In this document: piece after piece, positions 1 to 5,217 of the stretch
Layout of the letters: each line of letters starts with the position of its first letter
Position numbering within the stretch: the first letter of the stretch is position 1
Assembly (NCBI GenBank): GCA_021809225.1
Contig: JAKBAL010000155.1
Span: forward strand, 1 to 5,855
DNA from: Pseudomonadota bacterium
GTDB lineage: Bacteria; Pseudomonadota; Alphaproteobacteria; UBA9655
DNA: 5,855 bases
Direction of reading: 5' to 3'
Position numbers and translations under genes: made by a program
The notes under the pieces: model-generated
Databases searched by the model: none
What the model was told of the DNA's origin: nothing
The model's input: only the letters and a program-made list of their open reading frames with translations

Positions 1-1
1 G

Positions 2-1504
2 AAGAGAACTGATTCAGGCCCCTTTTCGATTAATTCAATTCCTGTCTCAACAGGAGCAGGTGATATTAATCTTGTTACGACAGATCTCTTAGGACGGCAG
101 CAAAAAGTGACTATTCCTTATTATGCCTCTAGCTCACTTCTTACACCTGGCCTTCAAGATTTTTCTTATTCTGCAGGATTTTTAAGAAGGGATTTTGGCA
201 TTAAAAGTAATGATTATCGGCGGTTTGCTTTTGTGGGTGATCATGCCATAGGAATTACAAATAATTTTACAGGAGAAGCGCGTCTAGAACTTTTAGAAAA
301 ACATCAAACCACAGGGTTGGGGGGTAATTATCTTATCTCTCAGTTGGGTGTACTTAATCTTGCAGGGGCTGCAAGCTATAACTCGAGAAGAACAGGAGGA
401 CTTGTTGCAACAGGCTTTCAACGACAATCCGCTAAGGGCGTTAACTTTTTAGCGAATATTCAATGGATGTCAAGGAAATTCGTGCAATTAGGAAACTTCC
501 GGATGGGATGTCCACGCTATTTATTGAATACATTTATTGGCTTTAATCCCTACGCCACTGCTTCTTTAGGGGCATCCTTTCTGCGGCAAGAAAATCGTAA
601 AGGATGTAATTTAAGTCTTTTGACCGTTTTTTTCACTCAAGTCATAAGTAGCACGGTTTCTATGAGTGTGTCAGGAATGACCAATGTTAGAGGAAAAAGC
701 AATCAATCTGTTTTCCTCACTTTATCTTATGGAATAAGTGATTCAACAACGTTAAATGCAATTGGAACAGCCCAAAAGAAAGGAAATCAAGGAACTGTTC
801 AACTTACACGCAACCTTCCGATTGGCCCCGGCTATGGATATAACTTATATGCGGCTAATGGTCAGCAGGAAAATTACCAAGCTTCGTTTGCAGCTCAAAA
901 CGATATAGGAACTTATACAGCGGCTAGCTCTTATCAAAGCGGTGTTGCTACAGGTCAACTTCAAGCTCAGGGATCTGTTGCATTTCTTAATCGTAGCGCG
1001 TACCTCTCTCGGGAACTGGGCGATAGCTTTGCGGTTGTTCAAGTACCTGGATATTCTGATGTTAGAATTTATTATCAAAACCAGTATGTAGGTCGTACGG
1101 ATGAAGATGGTTCTCTTTTAGTGCCAGGACTACTTCCTTATCAAGTCAATCCGCTTCGTGTTGAATTACAGGATCTTCCGCTTGATGCTCAGATTAAAAG
1201 TGCTGAAAAGAATCCAATTCCTTATTATCTGAGTGGTTTAGTCGTCGACTTCCCAATTAAACCATCCTCGAACGCTATCATGAAACTTGTCTTACCATCT
1301 GGTGAACCTGTCCCACTTGATGCGATTGTTAAGCTAAACGATACTCAATTTCCTGTGGGACAAAATGGTCTATTATATCTTACGGGATTGCAGGAAAATA
1401 ATATATTGCATGTCGTCTCTAAAGACGAAAATTATCAATGTGTTGTTGACTATAAAAAGACAGAAGAACCCATCCCAGATTTAGGAGTCGTTCAATGCCA
1501 GTAA
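2..1504 (+). CDS. Outer-membrane usher of an archaic (Csu-type) chaperone-usher pilus, 3' part
   Basis: The frame is open from the window edge, so the gene starts upstream. A GTG at 107 is an internal valine codon. The visible 500 residues cover roughly the C-terminal 60% of a usual usher of about 800. Residues 7-60 carry the family block GPFSI...GAGDI...DLLGRQQ...LLTPGLQDFSYSAGFLRRDFG, which lies near the plug and the following beta-barrel strands. Residues 60-340 are barrel-like, with alternating polar and hydrophobic strands. From about residue 345 come the two small periplasmic C-terminal domains, with YVGRTDEDG...LPYQVN...LPLDA and then FPVGQNGLLYLTGL. The Cys pair at about 480 and 499 is typical of the last domain. 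Ushers form the outer-membrane pore that takes subunits from a periplasmic chaperone and exports them as a fibre. The SCPU gene follows with a 10-nt overlap, so the pair is co-transcribed; chaperone and main pilin should lie upstream. The family call is firm; the archaic subtype is inferred from the C-terminal pattern and the SCPU partner. Confidence 0.93.
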   Translation, partial: KRTDSGPFSINSIPVSTGAGDINLVTTDLLGRQQKVTIPYYASSSLLTPGLQDFSYSAGFLRRDFGIKSNDYRRFAFVGDHAIGITNNFTGEARLELLEKHQTTGLGGNYLISQLGVLNLAGAASYNSRRTGGLVATGFQRQSAKGVNFLANIQWMSRKFVQLGNFRMGCPRYLLNTFIGFNPYATASLGASFLRQENRKGCNLSLLTVFFTQVISSTVSMSVSGMTNVRGKSNQSVFLTLSYGISDSTTLNAIGTAQKKGNQGTVQLTRNLPIGPGYGYNLYAANGQQENYQASFAAQNDIGTYTAASSYQSGVATGQLQAQGSVAFLNRSAYLSRELGDSFAVVQVPGYSDVRIYYQNQYVGRTDEDGSLLVPGLLPYQVNPLRVELQDLPLDAQIKSAEKNPIPYYLSGLVVDFPIKPSSNAIMKLVLPSGEPVPLDAIVKLNDTQFPVGQNGLLYLTGLQENNILHVVSKDENYQCVVDYKKTEEPIPDLGVVQCQ

Positions 1505-1998
1505 TTAAGAGAGTAACTCTTTTTTTCTTTTTTTTATGTTGCTATTCTCAATTAGCATTCGGTCAAAGCTGCTCTTTGTTAGTTAATTCTCCAACAGTTA
1601 ACTTTGGTAACTTTAATCCCTTACAGCTTAGCCCGGTAATAGGCGTTAATCAAACGATGACGGTAAGATGTGTAGGAGGAACCGATCCTATTACTTTTGC
1701 GCTTACATTAAGTGCAGGCGGAAATAATTCATATGTTCCCTATCGTCAAATGCTTCGAAATGGAGCTGGTCCTGAAGTGCTTAATTATAATTTTTATATT
1801 AATTCTTCGCGGACAACAATTTGGGGAGATGGGACAAATTCAACGAGTTTTGTTAATCAAACAACTGGAATTAACTGTCGTAGTAATACCCCCCCCTGCT
1901 CTTATATTGCCTATGGTTTAATCCCCGCACCTCAACCCAGGGTAAGTGGAGGATCATATAGTGCAAACATTATAGCAACTTTAACCTATAATCCTTAG
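1495..1998 (+). CDS. Secreted spore-coat U (SCPU) domain protein, probable pilus subunit or tip
   Basis: This is a 167-residue protein with a signal peptide (K5-R6, then a Phe/Leu-rich core, A-F-G before about residue 24) and one SCPU domain. Family marks seen are Cys26 and Cys59 (likely disulfide), VNFGNFNP at 35-42, RQM near 84, NYNFY near 97-101, WGDG near 110-113, a second Cys pair at about 128 and 135, YGLIP, and the closing GGSYSANI...LTYNP. SCPU proteins are subunits of archaic chaperone-usher pili such as Csu. The start is set by AGGAG at 1483-1487, 7 nt before ATG, inside the usher's 3' end, implying translational coupling. Coming directly after the usher it sits where Csu operons carry the tip subunit, but Csu tips have two domains and this has one. 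The predicted mature protein begins only about two residues before the first Cys, leaving no room for an N-terminal donor strand. Homopolymer tracts lie in the signal peptide and near the C-terminus. Confidence 0.87.
   Translation: MPVIKRVTLFFFFLCCYSQLAFGQSCSLLVNSPTVNFGNFNPLQLSPVIGVNQTMTVRCVGGTDPITFALTLSAGGNNSYVPYRQMLRNGAGPEVLNYNFYINSSRTTIWGDGTNSTSFVNQTTGINCRSNTPPCSYIAYGLIPAPQPRVSGGSYSANIIATLTYNP
1520..1535 (+). repeat. Poly-T tracts (T7-C-T8) in the SCPU signal peptide
   Basis: Seven Ts, one C and eight Ts encode the Phe-rich hydrophobic core of the signal peptide. Such runs can slip during replication and shift the frame. Whether they do so here is not shown by the sequence, and AT-rich genomes have many T runs. 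Confidence 0.6.
1889..1896 (+). repeat. Poly-C tract (C8) inside the SCPU gene
   Basis: Eight consecutive Cs span the Thr-Pro-Pro codons just before the last Cys. In an AT-rich gene this run is out of character. A one-base slip would destroy the last beta-strands of the SCPU domain. It is a candidate contingency locus for a surface structure. Confidence 0.7.
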
Positions 1999-2016
1999 GT
2001 TATTTCAAGGCTAAGG
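1993..2016 (+). terminator. Weak hairpin between the convergent SCPU and cutA genes
   Basis: CCTTAG at 1993-1998 (including the SCPU stop codon) pairs with CTAAGG at 2011-2016 around a 12-nt loop. It lies in the 35-nt gap between two convergent genes, where a terminator is expected. No T-run follows on either strand, so it is at best a weak or factor-dependent end point. Confidence 0.25.
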
Positions 2017-2033
2017 CATCAATGTTAAAATTC

Positions 2034-2360
2034 TTAAGTCGTAGGGACTTCTGCCTGTAGCCATTGTAAAAAGCCCGCATTGATGGAATGAACATCAAGC
2101 TCGGCGATGTAGTTTGAATAGGAAATGTGTTCAGAAATAAGTTTTTCAATGGGGGCTCTTAGTCCAGTTTTAGTTTTTACCATCAGAACGACCTCTGGTT
2201 CTTCCTTGATTTCTCCTTGCCATCGATAGGCGCAGGAAATGGGAAACCAATTGGTGCAAACAGCCAATCGATTTTCGAGCAAGGCATAACTAATGGTCCT
2301 CGCTTCTTCTGGAGTATTGAGGGTAATATAATACATTTTCAGGATTTTGTTGGTTACCAT
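2034..2360 (-). CDS. cutA: CutA family protein, divergent copy (CutA-1)
   Basis: A 108-residue protein matching the CutA divalent-cation tolerance family in length and order: TLNTPEEAR at 13-21, ENRLAVCTNW at 29-38 with the conserved Cys35, AYRWQGEIKEEPEV at 44-57, the VKTKT strand at 61-65, and the closing FLQWLQAEV. CutA proteins form compact trimers linked to copper/divalent-cation tolerance; their exact role is poorly defined. The usual His-Pro-Tyr-x-x-Pro segment reads H78-I-S-Y-S-N-Y here, with both prolines missing, so metal or ligand handling may differ. The start at 2360 is supported by GGGAG about 10 nt upstream and by its ATG overlapping the SDR stop codon (ATGGTAA); a second Met at residue 9 has no visible ribosome binding site. 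It is the downstream gene of a two-gene unit with the SDR and is a clear paralogue of the cutA at 4288-4611. Confidence 0.88.
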   Translation of the reverse strand: MVTNKILKMYYITLNTPEEARTISYALLENRLAVCTNWFPISCAYRWQGEIKEEPEVVLMVKTKTGLRAPIEKLISEHISYSNYIAELDVHSINAGFLQWLQAEVPTT

Positions 2361-3106
2361 GGAAGTTCTTCTCCCTTATAATCATAAAATTTTCCCGATT
2401 GGGAAGAGGTTGATGTCGAAATACGTTCGGCCATCGAGCGTACACTTTGGTCAATGGTAAGCCCTTTTGGATCAAAATTGGTAAAAGCGGTCATCACACG
2501 ACCAGGGTGTAAAATAAGAACGGTGACAGTTGGCATCTCCAGCGCTAATGCGGCCATTCCTGCATTTAAGGTTGTCTTGGAACAACGATATCCATAACGT
2601 CCTAAATATTTTTCATTTTTCGTTTGCTGAATGCTTGCGCGTCGACTGCTGATGGCGACAATTTTTTTATCCTGACCAGAAAGTATATTTTCTTTGAGTT
2701 CTTGGGTTAAAAGAAGGGGAAAGATTGTGTTTATTGTAAAAGAGCGCTGCATATCTTCGCATTTAAGATCACCAAATTTATTTGCTTTATCCGCAAAATA
2801 GCCTGCATTTAAAATGAGGATATCCAGAGGATCATTCTTAAGAACATCTTTGATATGGCGTAAGGCGCTGTCAGGATTTTCAAAGTCAACTTGGATCGGT
2901 ACCAAGTTGTCACTTTTGATCTTTAAAAGAGCTGTAGATTTTTCTTCTAGGCGGTAGGTGGCATATACTTTATAGCCTTCCTTGAGGTAATGTTTGACAA
3001 AACCAAAGCCAATGCCTTGATTTCCTCCTGTTATGAAAACAGAACTGGCAAACACTTCCGTACAAAGCGTTAAGAAAGTAAAAATTGTTATAATGAAAAG
3101 TCGCAT
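2354..3106 (-). CDS. Short-chain dehydrogenase/reductase (C-factor-like) with N-terminal signal peptide
   Basis: A 250-residue SDR, normal family length. Motifs in order: TGGNQGIG at 26-33 (nucleotide binding), NAG at 100-102, the conserved Asn126, catalytic Ser154 in ISSRRAS, Tyr173 and Lys177 in YGYRCSK, HPGRVMTAF at 200-208, and a C-terminal G-KFYDYKGEELPW characteristic of the C-factor/CsgA-like carbonyl-reductase group. All catalytic residues are present, so an NAD(P)H-dependent oxidoreductase is expected; Arg52 after the second strand hints at NADP(H). Residues 1-20 look like a Sec signal peptide (MRLF, hydrophobic core, V-F-A before residue 21), placed exactly in front of the first Rossmann strand. 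The ATG has a good site (AGGA about 8 nt upstream). A GTG at codon 18 could instead give a cytoplasmic protein but lacks a well-spaced site. Its stop overlaps the cutA start by 7 nt. Substrate unknown. Confidence 0.9.
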   Translation of the reverse strand: MRLFIITIFTFLTLCTEVFASSVFITGGNQGIGFGFVKHYLKEGYKVYATYRLEEKSTALLKIKSDNLVPIQVDFENPDSALRHIKDVLKNDPLDILILNAGYFADKANKFGDLKCEDMQRSFTINTIFPLLLTQELKENILSGQDKKIVAISSRRASIQQTKNEKYLGRYGYRCSKTTLNAGMAALALEMPTVTVLILHPGRVMTAFTNFDPKGLTIDQSVRSMAERISTSTSSQSGKFYDYKGEELPW

Positions 3107-3184
3107 CTTGTTTCCTTCCCTTTTTTATCCAAGACGAACAACTTGAGACGGAAATTTTAACAATCAATCCTCTTCAAAAGCCAT

Positions 3185-3211
3185 AAAAAAAGAGGCCGAA
3201 GCCTCTTTTTT
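3185..3211 (-). terminator. Rho-independent terminator of rplM-rpsI with UUCG tetraloop
   Basis: On the minus strand GAGGC and GCCTC flank a TTCG loop closed by a C-G pair, the very stable cUUCGg tetraloop. The A-run before and the T-run after extend the stem and give a U-tract. It lies 15 nt past the rpsI stop codon. The A-run also allows it to act on the plus strand, but no plus-strand gene needs it. Confidence 0.92.
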
Positions 3212-3225
3212 GAATAAAGACATAC

Positions 3226-3720
3226 CTAGCGTTTAGAGAACTGGAAGCTTCGACGGGCTTTTTTATGACCGTATTTTTTCCGCTCTACGACACGTGCATC
3301 ACGAGTTAAGAATCCTTCTTTCTTTAGAAGGGGACGCAATCCCGGCTCATAGCTGGTAAGAGCTTTGCTAATTCCATGACGTACGGCACCTGCTTGACCA
3401 GAAAGCCCACCCCCAGAAACGGTGCACATCACGTCATACTGATCTTGACGATTCACCGCTGTAAAGGGTTGATTCATCAGCATGCGTAAGACGGGACGGG
3501 CGAAATAAATCTTGCTTTCCCGACCATTAACGGTGATTTTTCCTGTTCCTGGCTTAATCCATACCCGAGCGATCGCATCTTTTCTTTTGCCCGTTGCATA
3601 AGAGCGACCGTGAGCATCAATCTTTGGAGCCGGAAGAGTTTTTTTATCCTCAGCTTCTCTCACGCCATTTTCTTTTTCAGAAAATGCGGATTTTAAAGTA
3701 TCAAGACTGACCTTTGCCAT
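3226..3720 (-). CDS. rpsI: 30S ribosomal protein S9 (uS9)
   Basis: S9 binds 16S rRNA in the head of the small subunit, and its C-terminal tail reaches the P-site tRNA. The 164-residue protein is longer than the roughly 130 residues of enterobacterial S9 because of a charged N-terminal extension of about 35 residues, as usual in alphaproteobacteria. The core is unmistakable: [21 protein letters not shown] at 38-58, YFARPVLR near 72-79, [19 protein letters not shown] starting at 103, [15 protein letters not shown], and the invariant basic end RRSFQFSKR. Its ATG overlaps the rplM stop codon by one base (TAATG), and AAGGAG lies 9 nt upstream inside rplM, so the two are translated in a coupled way. 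No key residue is missing. Confidence 0.99.
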   Translation of the reverse strand: MAKVSLDTLKSAFSEKENGVREAEDKKTLPAPKIDAHGRSYATGKRKDAIARVWIKPGTGKITVNGRESKIYFARPVLRMLMNQPFTAVNRQDQYDVMCTVSGGGLSGQAGAVRHGISKALTSYEPGLRPLLKKEGFLTRDARVVERKKYGHKKARRSFQFSKR

Positions 3721-4187
3721 TATGTGTCACTCCTTTTATTTTTAGGGTTCATTGAGGCCACATCCAACGGTTGCGGGGTTTGCGCTTCATGAGGGTGATT
3801 GGGACCAGCATAAATTTTCAACGCGCCCATTTGTTGGCGCCCTAAAGGTCCACGAGTAATCATGCGCTCGACAGCCTTAAAAACAACCCGCTCAGGATAC
3901 TTTCCTTCAAGAAGCTGCTTCATGCTTCGCTCCTTAATTCCTCCCGGATATCCCGTGTGCCAATAGAATTTCTTATCTTTAAGCTTATTGCCTGTCAGTC
4001 GAATTTTCTCGGCATTAATGACAACAATGTAATCTCCGCAATCCATGTGAGGGGTAAATGTTGGTTTGTGCTTACCGCGCAAATATTTTGCTAGAATGGA
4101 CGCTAACCGCCCTAACACAAGATCCGTGGCATCAACGACATACCACTTTTTATCCACCTCGCTGGCTTTCATCGAGTAGGTTTTCAT
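3720..4187 (-). CDS. rplM: 50S ribosomal protein L13 (uL13)
   Basis: L13 is an early-assembling 23S rRNA-binding protein of the large subunit. The 155-residue sequence has the family marks in order: [18 protein letters not shown] near 13-30, [17 protein letters not shown] near 36-52, [24 protein letters not shown] near 76-87, [32 protein letters not shown], and a C-terminal [10 protein letters not shown] typical of alphaproteobacteria (E. coli L13 ends earlier, at 142). The start has GGAG 8 nt upstream (4196-4199). It is first in the conserved rplM-rpsI operon, with its own promoter at 4226-4254. In E. coli this operon is feedback-regulated by L13; only a weak leader hairpin is visible here. 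Confidence 0.99.
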   Translation of the reverse strand: MKTYSMKASEVDKKWYVVDATDLVLGRLASILAKYLRGKHKPTFTPHMDCGDYIVVINAEKIRLTGNKLKDKKFYWHTGYPGGIKERSMKQLLEGKYPERVVFKAVERMITRGPLGRQQMGALKIYAGPNHPHEAQTPQPLDVASMNPKNKRSDT

Positions 4188-4225
4188 ATCCTTTACTCCA
4201 TCTTTAAAGAACCAATGATGGGGAA

Positions 4226-4254
4226 TTTTTATCTTTACATCCCTTAATTGTCAA
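4226..4254 (-). promoter_or_regulatory. Sigma70-type promoter for rplM-rpsI
   Basis: On the minus strand a perfect TTGACA (4249-4254) is followed after 17 nt by TAAAAA (4226-4231; four of six consensus bases). Transcription would start near 4219, giving a leader of about 30 nt before rplM. It lies just after the cutA terminator, as expected for an independent operon. Confidence 0.75.
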
Positions 4255-4264
4255 GGAATTTGTT

Positions 4265-4296
4265 AGAAAAAAGAGTACGGTATTATGTTACCGTAC
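4265..4296 (-). terminator. Rho-independent terminator of the tRNA-Pro-cutA unit, overlapping the cutA 3' end
   Basis: On the minus strand GTACGGTA and TACCGTAC form a perfect 8-bp stem with a 6-nt loop, then a short spacer and six Ts (4267-4272). The upstream arm (4289-4296) includes the last sense codons of cutA and the first two bases of its stop codon; the stop ends in the loop. Confidence 0.88.
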
Positions 4297-4611
4297 CGAT
4301 TCTTTAACCCATGTATCGAAAATTTCGTTAGCCTGAGAAATAGGAATCTCTAAAATAACAGGGACGTCATAAGAATGAAGCTCTTGCAATTGTTTCATAG
4401 CCTCGGGAACCTTTTCCGGTGTTGTTTTTAGAAGCACAGCTACCTCTTGACTTTCAGCAAGTTGTCCTTCCCAAAAGTAAAAAGACCGTATCGGTCCCAA
4501 AAGGTTCATACAAGCTACCAGTCGGCTTTCTAAAAGTTTTTGAGAAACGTGTAGAGCATCTTCTTCTGTTGAAAAGGTGGTGTAGAGTAAGGAAAGTTGA
4601 GATATAATCAT
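4288..4611 (-). CDS. cutA: CutA divalent-cation tolerance protein (CutA-2)
   Basis: A 107-residue CutA of standard length. Family features: LLYTTFSTEEDA at 8-19, ESRLVACMNLL at 28-38 with Cys34, FYFWEGQLAESQEV at 44-57, LLKTT at 60-64, and LHSYDVPVILEIPI from 78, the canonical H-x-Y-x-x-P segment lacking in the copy at 2034-2360. CutA trimers are associated with copper and other divalent-cation tolerance, with no settled biochemical activity. The frame stays open upstream to a Met at 4659, but that stretch is the 3' half of the tRNA-Pro gene, so I start at the ATG ending at 4611. It begins 11 nt after the tRNA CCA end, with only a weak GAAAG as ribosome binding site. No separate promoter fits in this gap, so it probably depends on the tRNA promoter. 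The terminator stem includes its last codons. Confidence 0.93.
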   Translation of the reverse strand: MIISQLSLLYTTFSTEEDALHVSQKLLESRLVACMNLLGPIRSFYFWEGQLAESQEVAVLLKTTPEKVPEAMKQLQELHSYDVPVILEIPISQANEIFDTWVKESVR

Positions 4612-4622
4612 GACTTTCAAAA

Positions 4623-4699
4623 TGGTCGGAGCGGCGGGATTTGAACCCACGACCCCCACACCCCCAGCGTGGTGCGCTACCAGACTGCGCTACGCTCCG
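4623..4699 (-). tRNA. tRNA-Pro (anticodon GGG), CCA encoded
   Basis: A full cloverleaf of 77 nt reads on the minus strand: acceptor CGGAGCG/CGCTCCG, D-arm GCGC/GCGC, anticodon stem CCACG/TGTGG with the seven-base loop CTGGGGG (anticodon GGG, reading CCC and CCU), T-arm GTGGG/CCCGC with a TTCAAAT loop, discriminator A, and an encoded CCA at 4623-4625. It resembles bacterial proL-type tRNAs closely. Its promoter ends 9 nt upstream and cutA starts 11 nt downstream, so it heads a tRNA-mRNA transcript that RNase P and a 3' nuclease must process. Confidence 0.98.
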
Positions 4700-4708
4700 A
4701 ACCAGAAA

Positions 4709-4737
4709 ACTATAGACAGACGGCAGCCCTTAATCAA
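4709..4737 (-). promoter_or_regulatory. Sigma70-type promoter for tRNA-Pro (and probably cutA)
   Basis: On the minus strand TTGATT (4732-4737) and TATAGT (4709-4714) are separated by exactly 17 nt, four and five of six consensus bases. Transcription would begin within a few bases of the tRNA 5' end at 4699. Confidence 0.75.
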
Positions 4738-4747
4738 TGACGAATTT

Positions 4748-4769
4748 GCTTTAGGTATTTTTCCTAAGC
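4748..4769 (-). other. Hairpin upstream of the tRNA-Pro promoter
   Basis: On the minus strand GCTTAGG pairs with CCTAAAGC with one bulged base and a 7-nt A-rich loop. It lies 99 nt past the stop codon of the small upstream gene and might end that transcript, but no T-run follows, so its role is uncertain. Confidence 0.25.
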
Positions 4770-4867
4770 AATATGCCTGGTAACAAATCGAGAGAGAAGG
4801 TAAGGCAAGACGATGGTGGGCATTAAGCCATTGTGTTCAGAACAACCAATTATTTGCTCAATTGTCC

Positions 4868-5158
4868 TTATGAGTTTTGCGGATGTGTCGTCTCAAAAGA
4901 CGAAGCCTTTTTATATTTACTGTGAAAAGGAAGAAGGCAAAAGGAATGGCCTCGCTTTCTCCACTCCTCCTTGCGGTCCTCGGAAGCCGTACTCCACGCT
5001 TCTGAAAGAACAGCCAACACCATATCGAGAGAGAAATCTTTCTCGAAAATTTTCTGCGCTTCTTTGATAAAAGAAAGGGCTTGTTGTGTGTGGATTTTTT
5101 CTTGGTTTTTCTTGAGCTGAAGAATTTTTTCCTCAATGAAAATTAACTTATCGTCCAT
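4868..5158 (-). CDS. Small helical protein of unknown function
   Basis: A 96-residue protein I do not recognise with confidence. Residues 1-45 (MDDKLIFIEEKILQLKKNQEKIH...) are rich in Lys, Glu and Leu with heptad-like spacing, suggesting a helical or coiled-coil start. Residues 45-71 include VLAVLSEAW and a charged EDRKEEWRKRGHSF. The last 25 residues look unstructured. The short helix plus Trp-x-x-x-Gly-x-x-Phe ending faintly recalls small conjugative TraD-like proteins, but this is only a visual impression. The gene is supported by expression signals: AGGA 7 nt before the ATG and a near-consensus promoter at 5189-5217 giving a leader of about 24 nt. Open frames on the plus strand (4813-5067) and in another minus frame overlap it but lack such signals. 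No signal peptide is seen; cytoplasmic location is inferred. Confidence 0.62.
   Translation of the reverse strand: MDDKLIFIEEKILQLKKNQEKIHTQQALSFIKEAQKIFEKDFSLDMVLAVLSEAWSTASEDRKEEWRKRGHSFCLLPFHSKYKKASSFETTHPQNS
4888..4903 (+). other. Perfect short hairpin near the 3' end of the small gene
   Basis: TCGTCT (4888-4893) and AGACGA (4898-4903) form a 6-bp stem with a CAAA loop, followed on the plus strand by AGCC and a T-rich stretch. This has the shape of a weak plus-strand terminator, but no plus-strand gene precedes it. It lies inside the last codons of the minus-strand gene. Confidence 0.25.
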
Positions 5159-5188
5159 GGAGAAATCCTTTTTTTCTTTCTACGAGGT

Positions 5189-5217
5189 AGTATACCAGAT
5201 CTGTAATTATTTTTCAA
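5189..5217 (-). promoter_or_regulatory. Sigma70-type promoter for the small helical protein
   Basis: On the minus strand TTGAAA (5212-5217) and TATACT (5189-5194) are 17 nt apart, each matching five of six consensus bases. Transcription would start near 5182, about 24 nt before the ATG at 5158. This is the best-matching promoter in the window. Confidence 0.82.

Noticed and set aside
107..109. GTG as the start of the usher gene
   Set aside because: The frame is open to the window edge and the upstream codons encode conserved usher sequence (GPFSI...GAGDI), so this GTG is an internal valine.
845..1078. Minus-strand ORF inside the usher
   Set aside because: Fully antisense to conserved usher sequence, with no promoter, ribosome site or family resemblance.
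1712..1921. Alternative-frame ORF inside the SCPU gene
   Set aside because: A shadow frame within a well-supported SCPU coding sequence, with no ribosome site; low-complexity product.
4612..4659. N-terminal extension of the second CutA to a Met at 4659
   Set aside because: The extension is translated from the tRNA-Pro gene itself and is not part of the CutA family; the Met at 4611 gives the standard length.
4623..4699. tRNA as a mobile-element attachment site
   Set aside because: No integrase gene and no second copy of the tRNA 3' end are seen nearby; the neighbours are normal cellular genes.
4813..5067. 84-codon plus-strand ORF opposite the small helical gene
   Set aside because: No promoter or Shine-Dalgarno was seen, and the opposite strand has both for another frame. 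It cannot be fully excluded, as neither protein is recognised.
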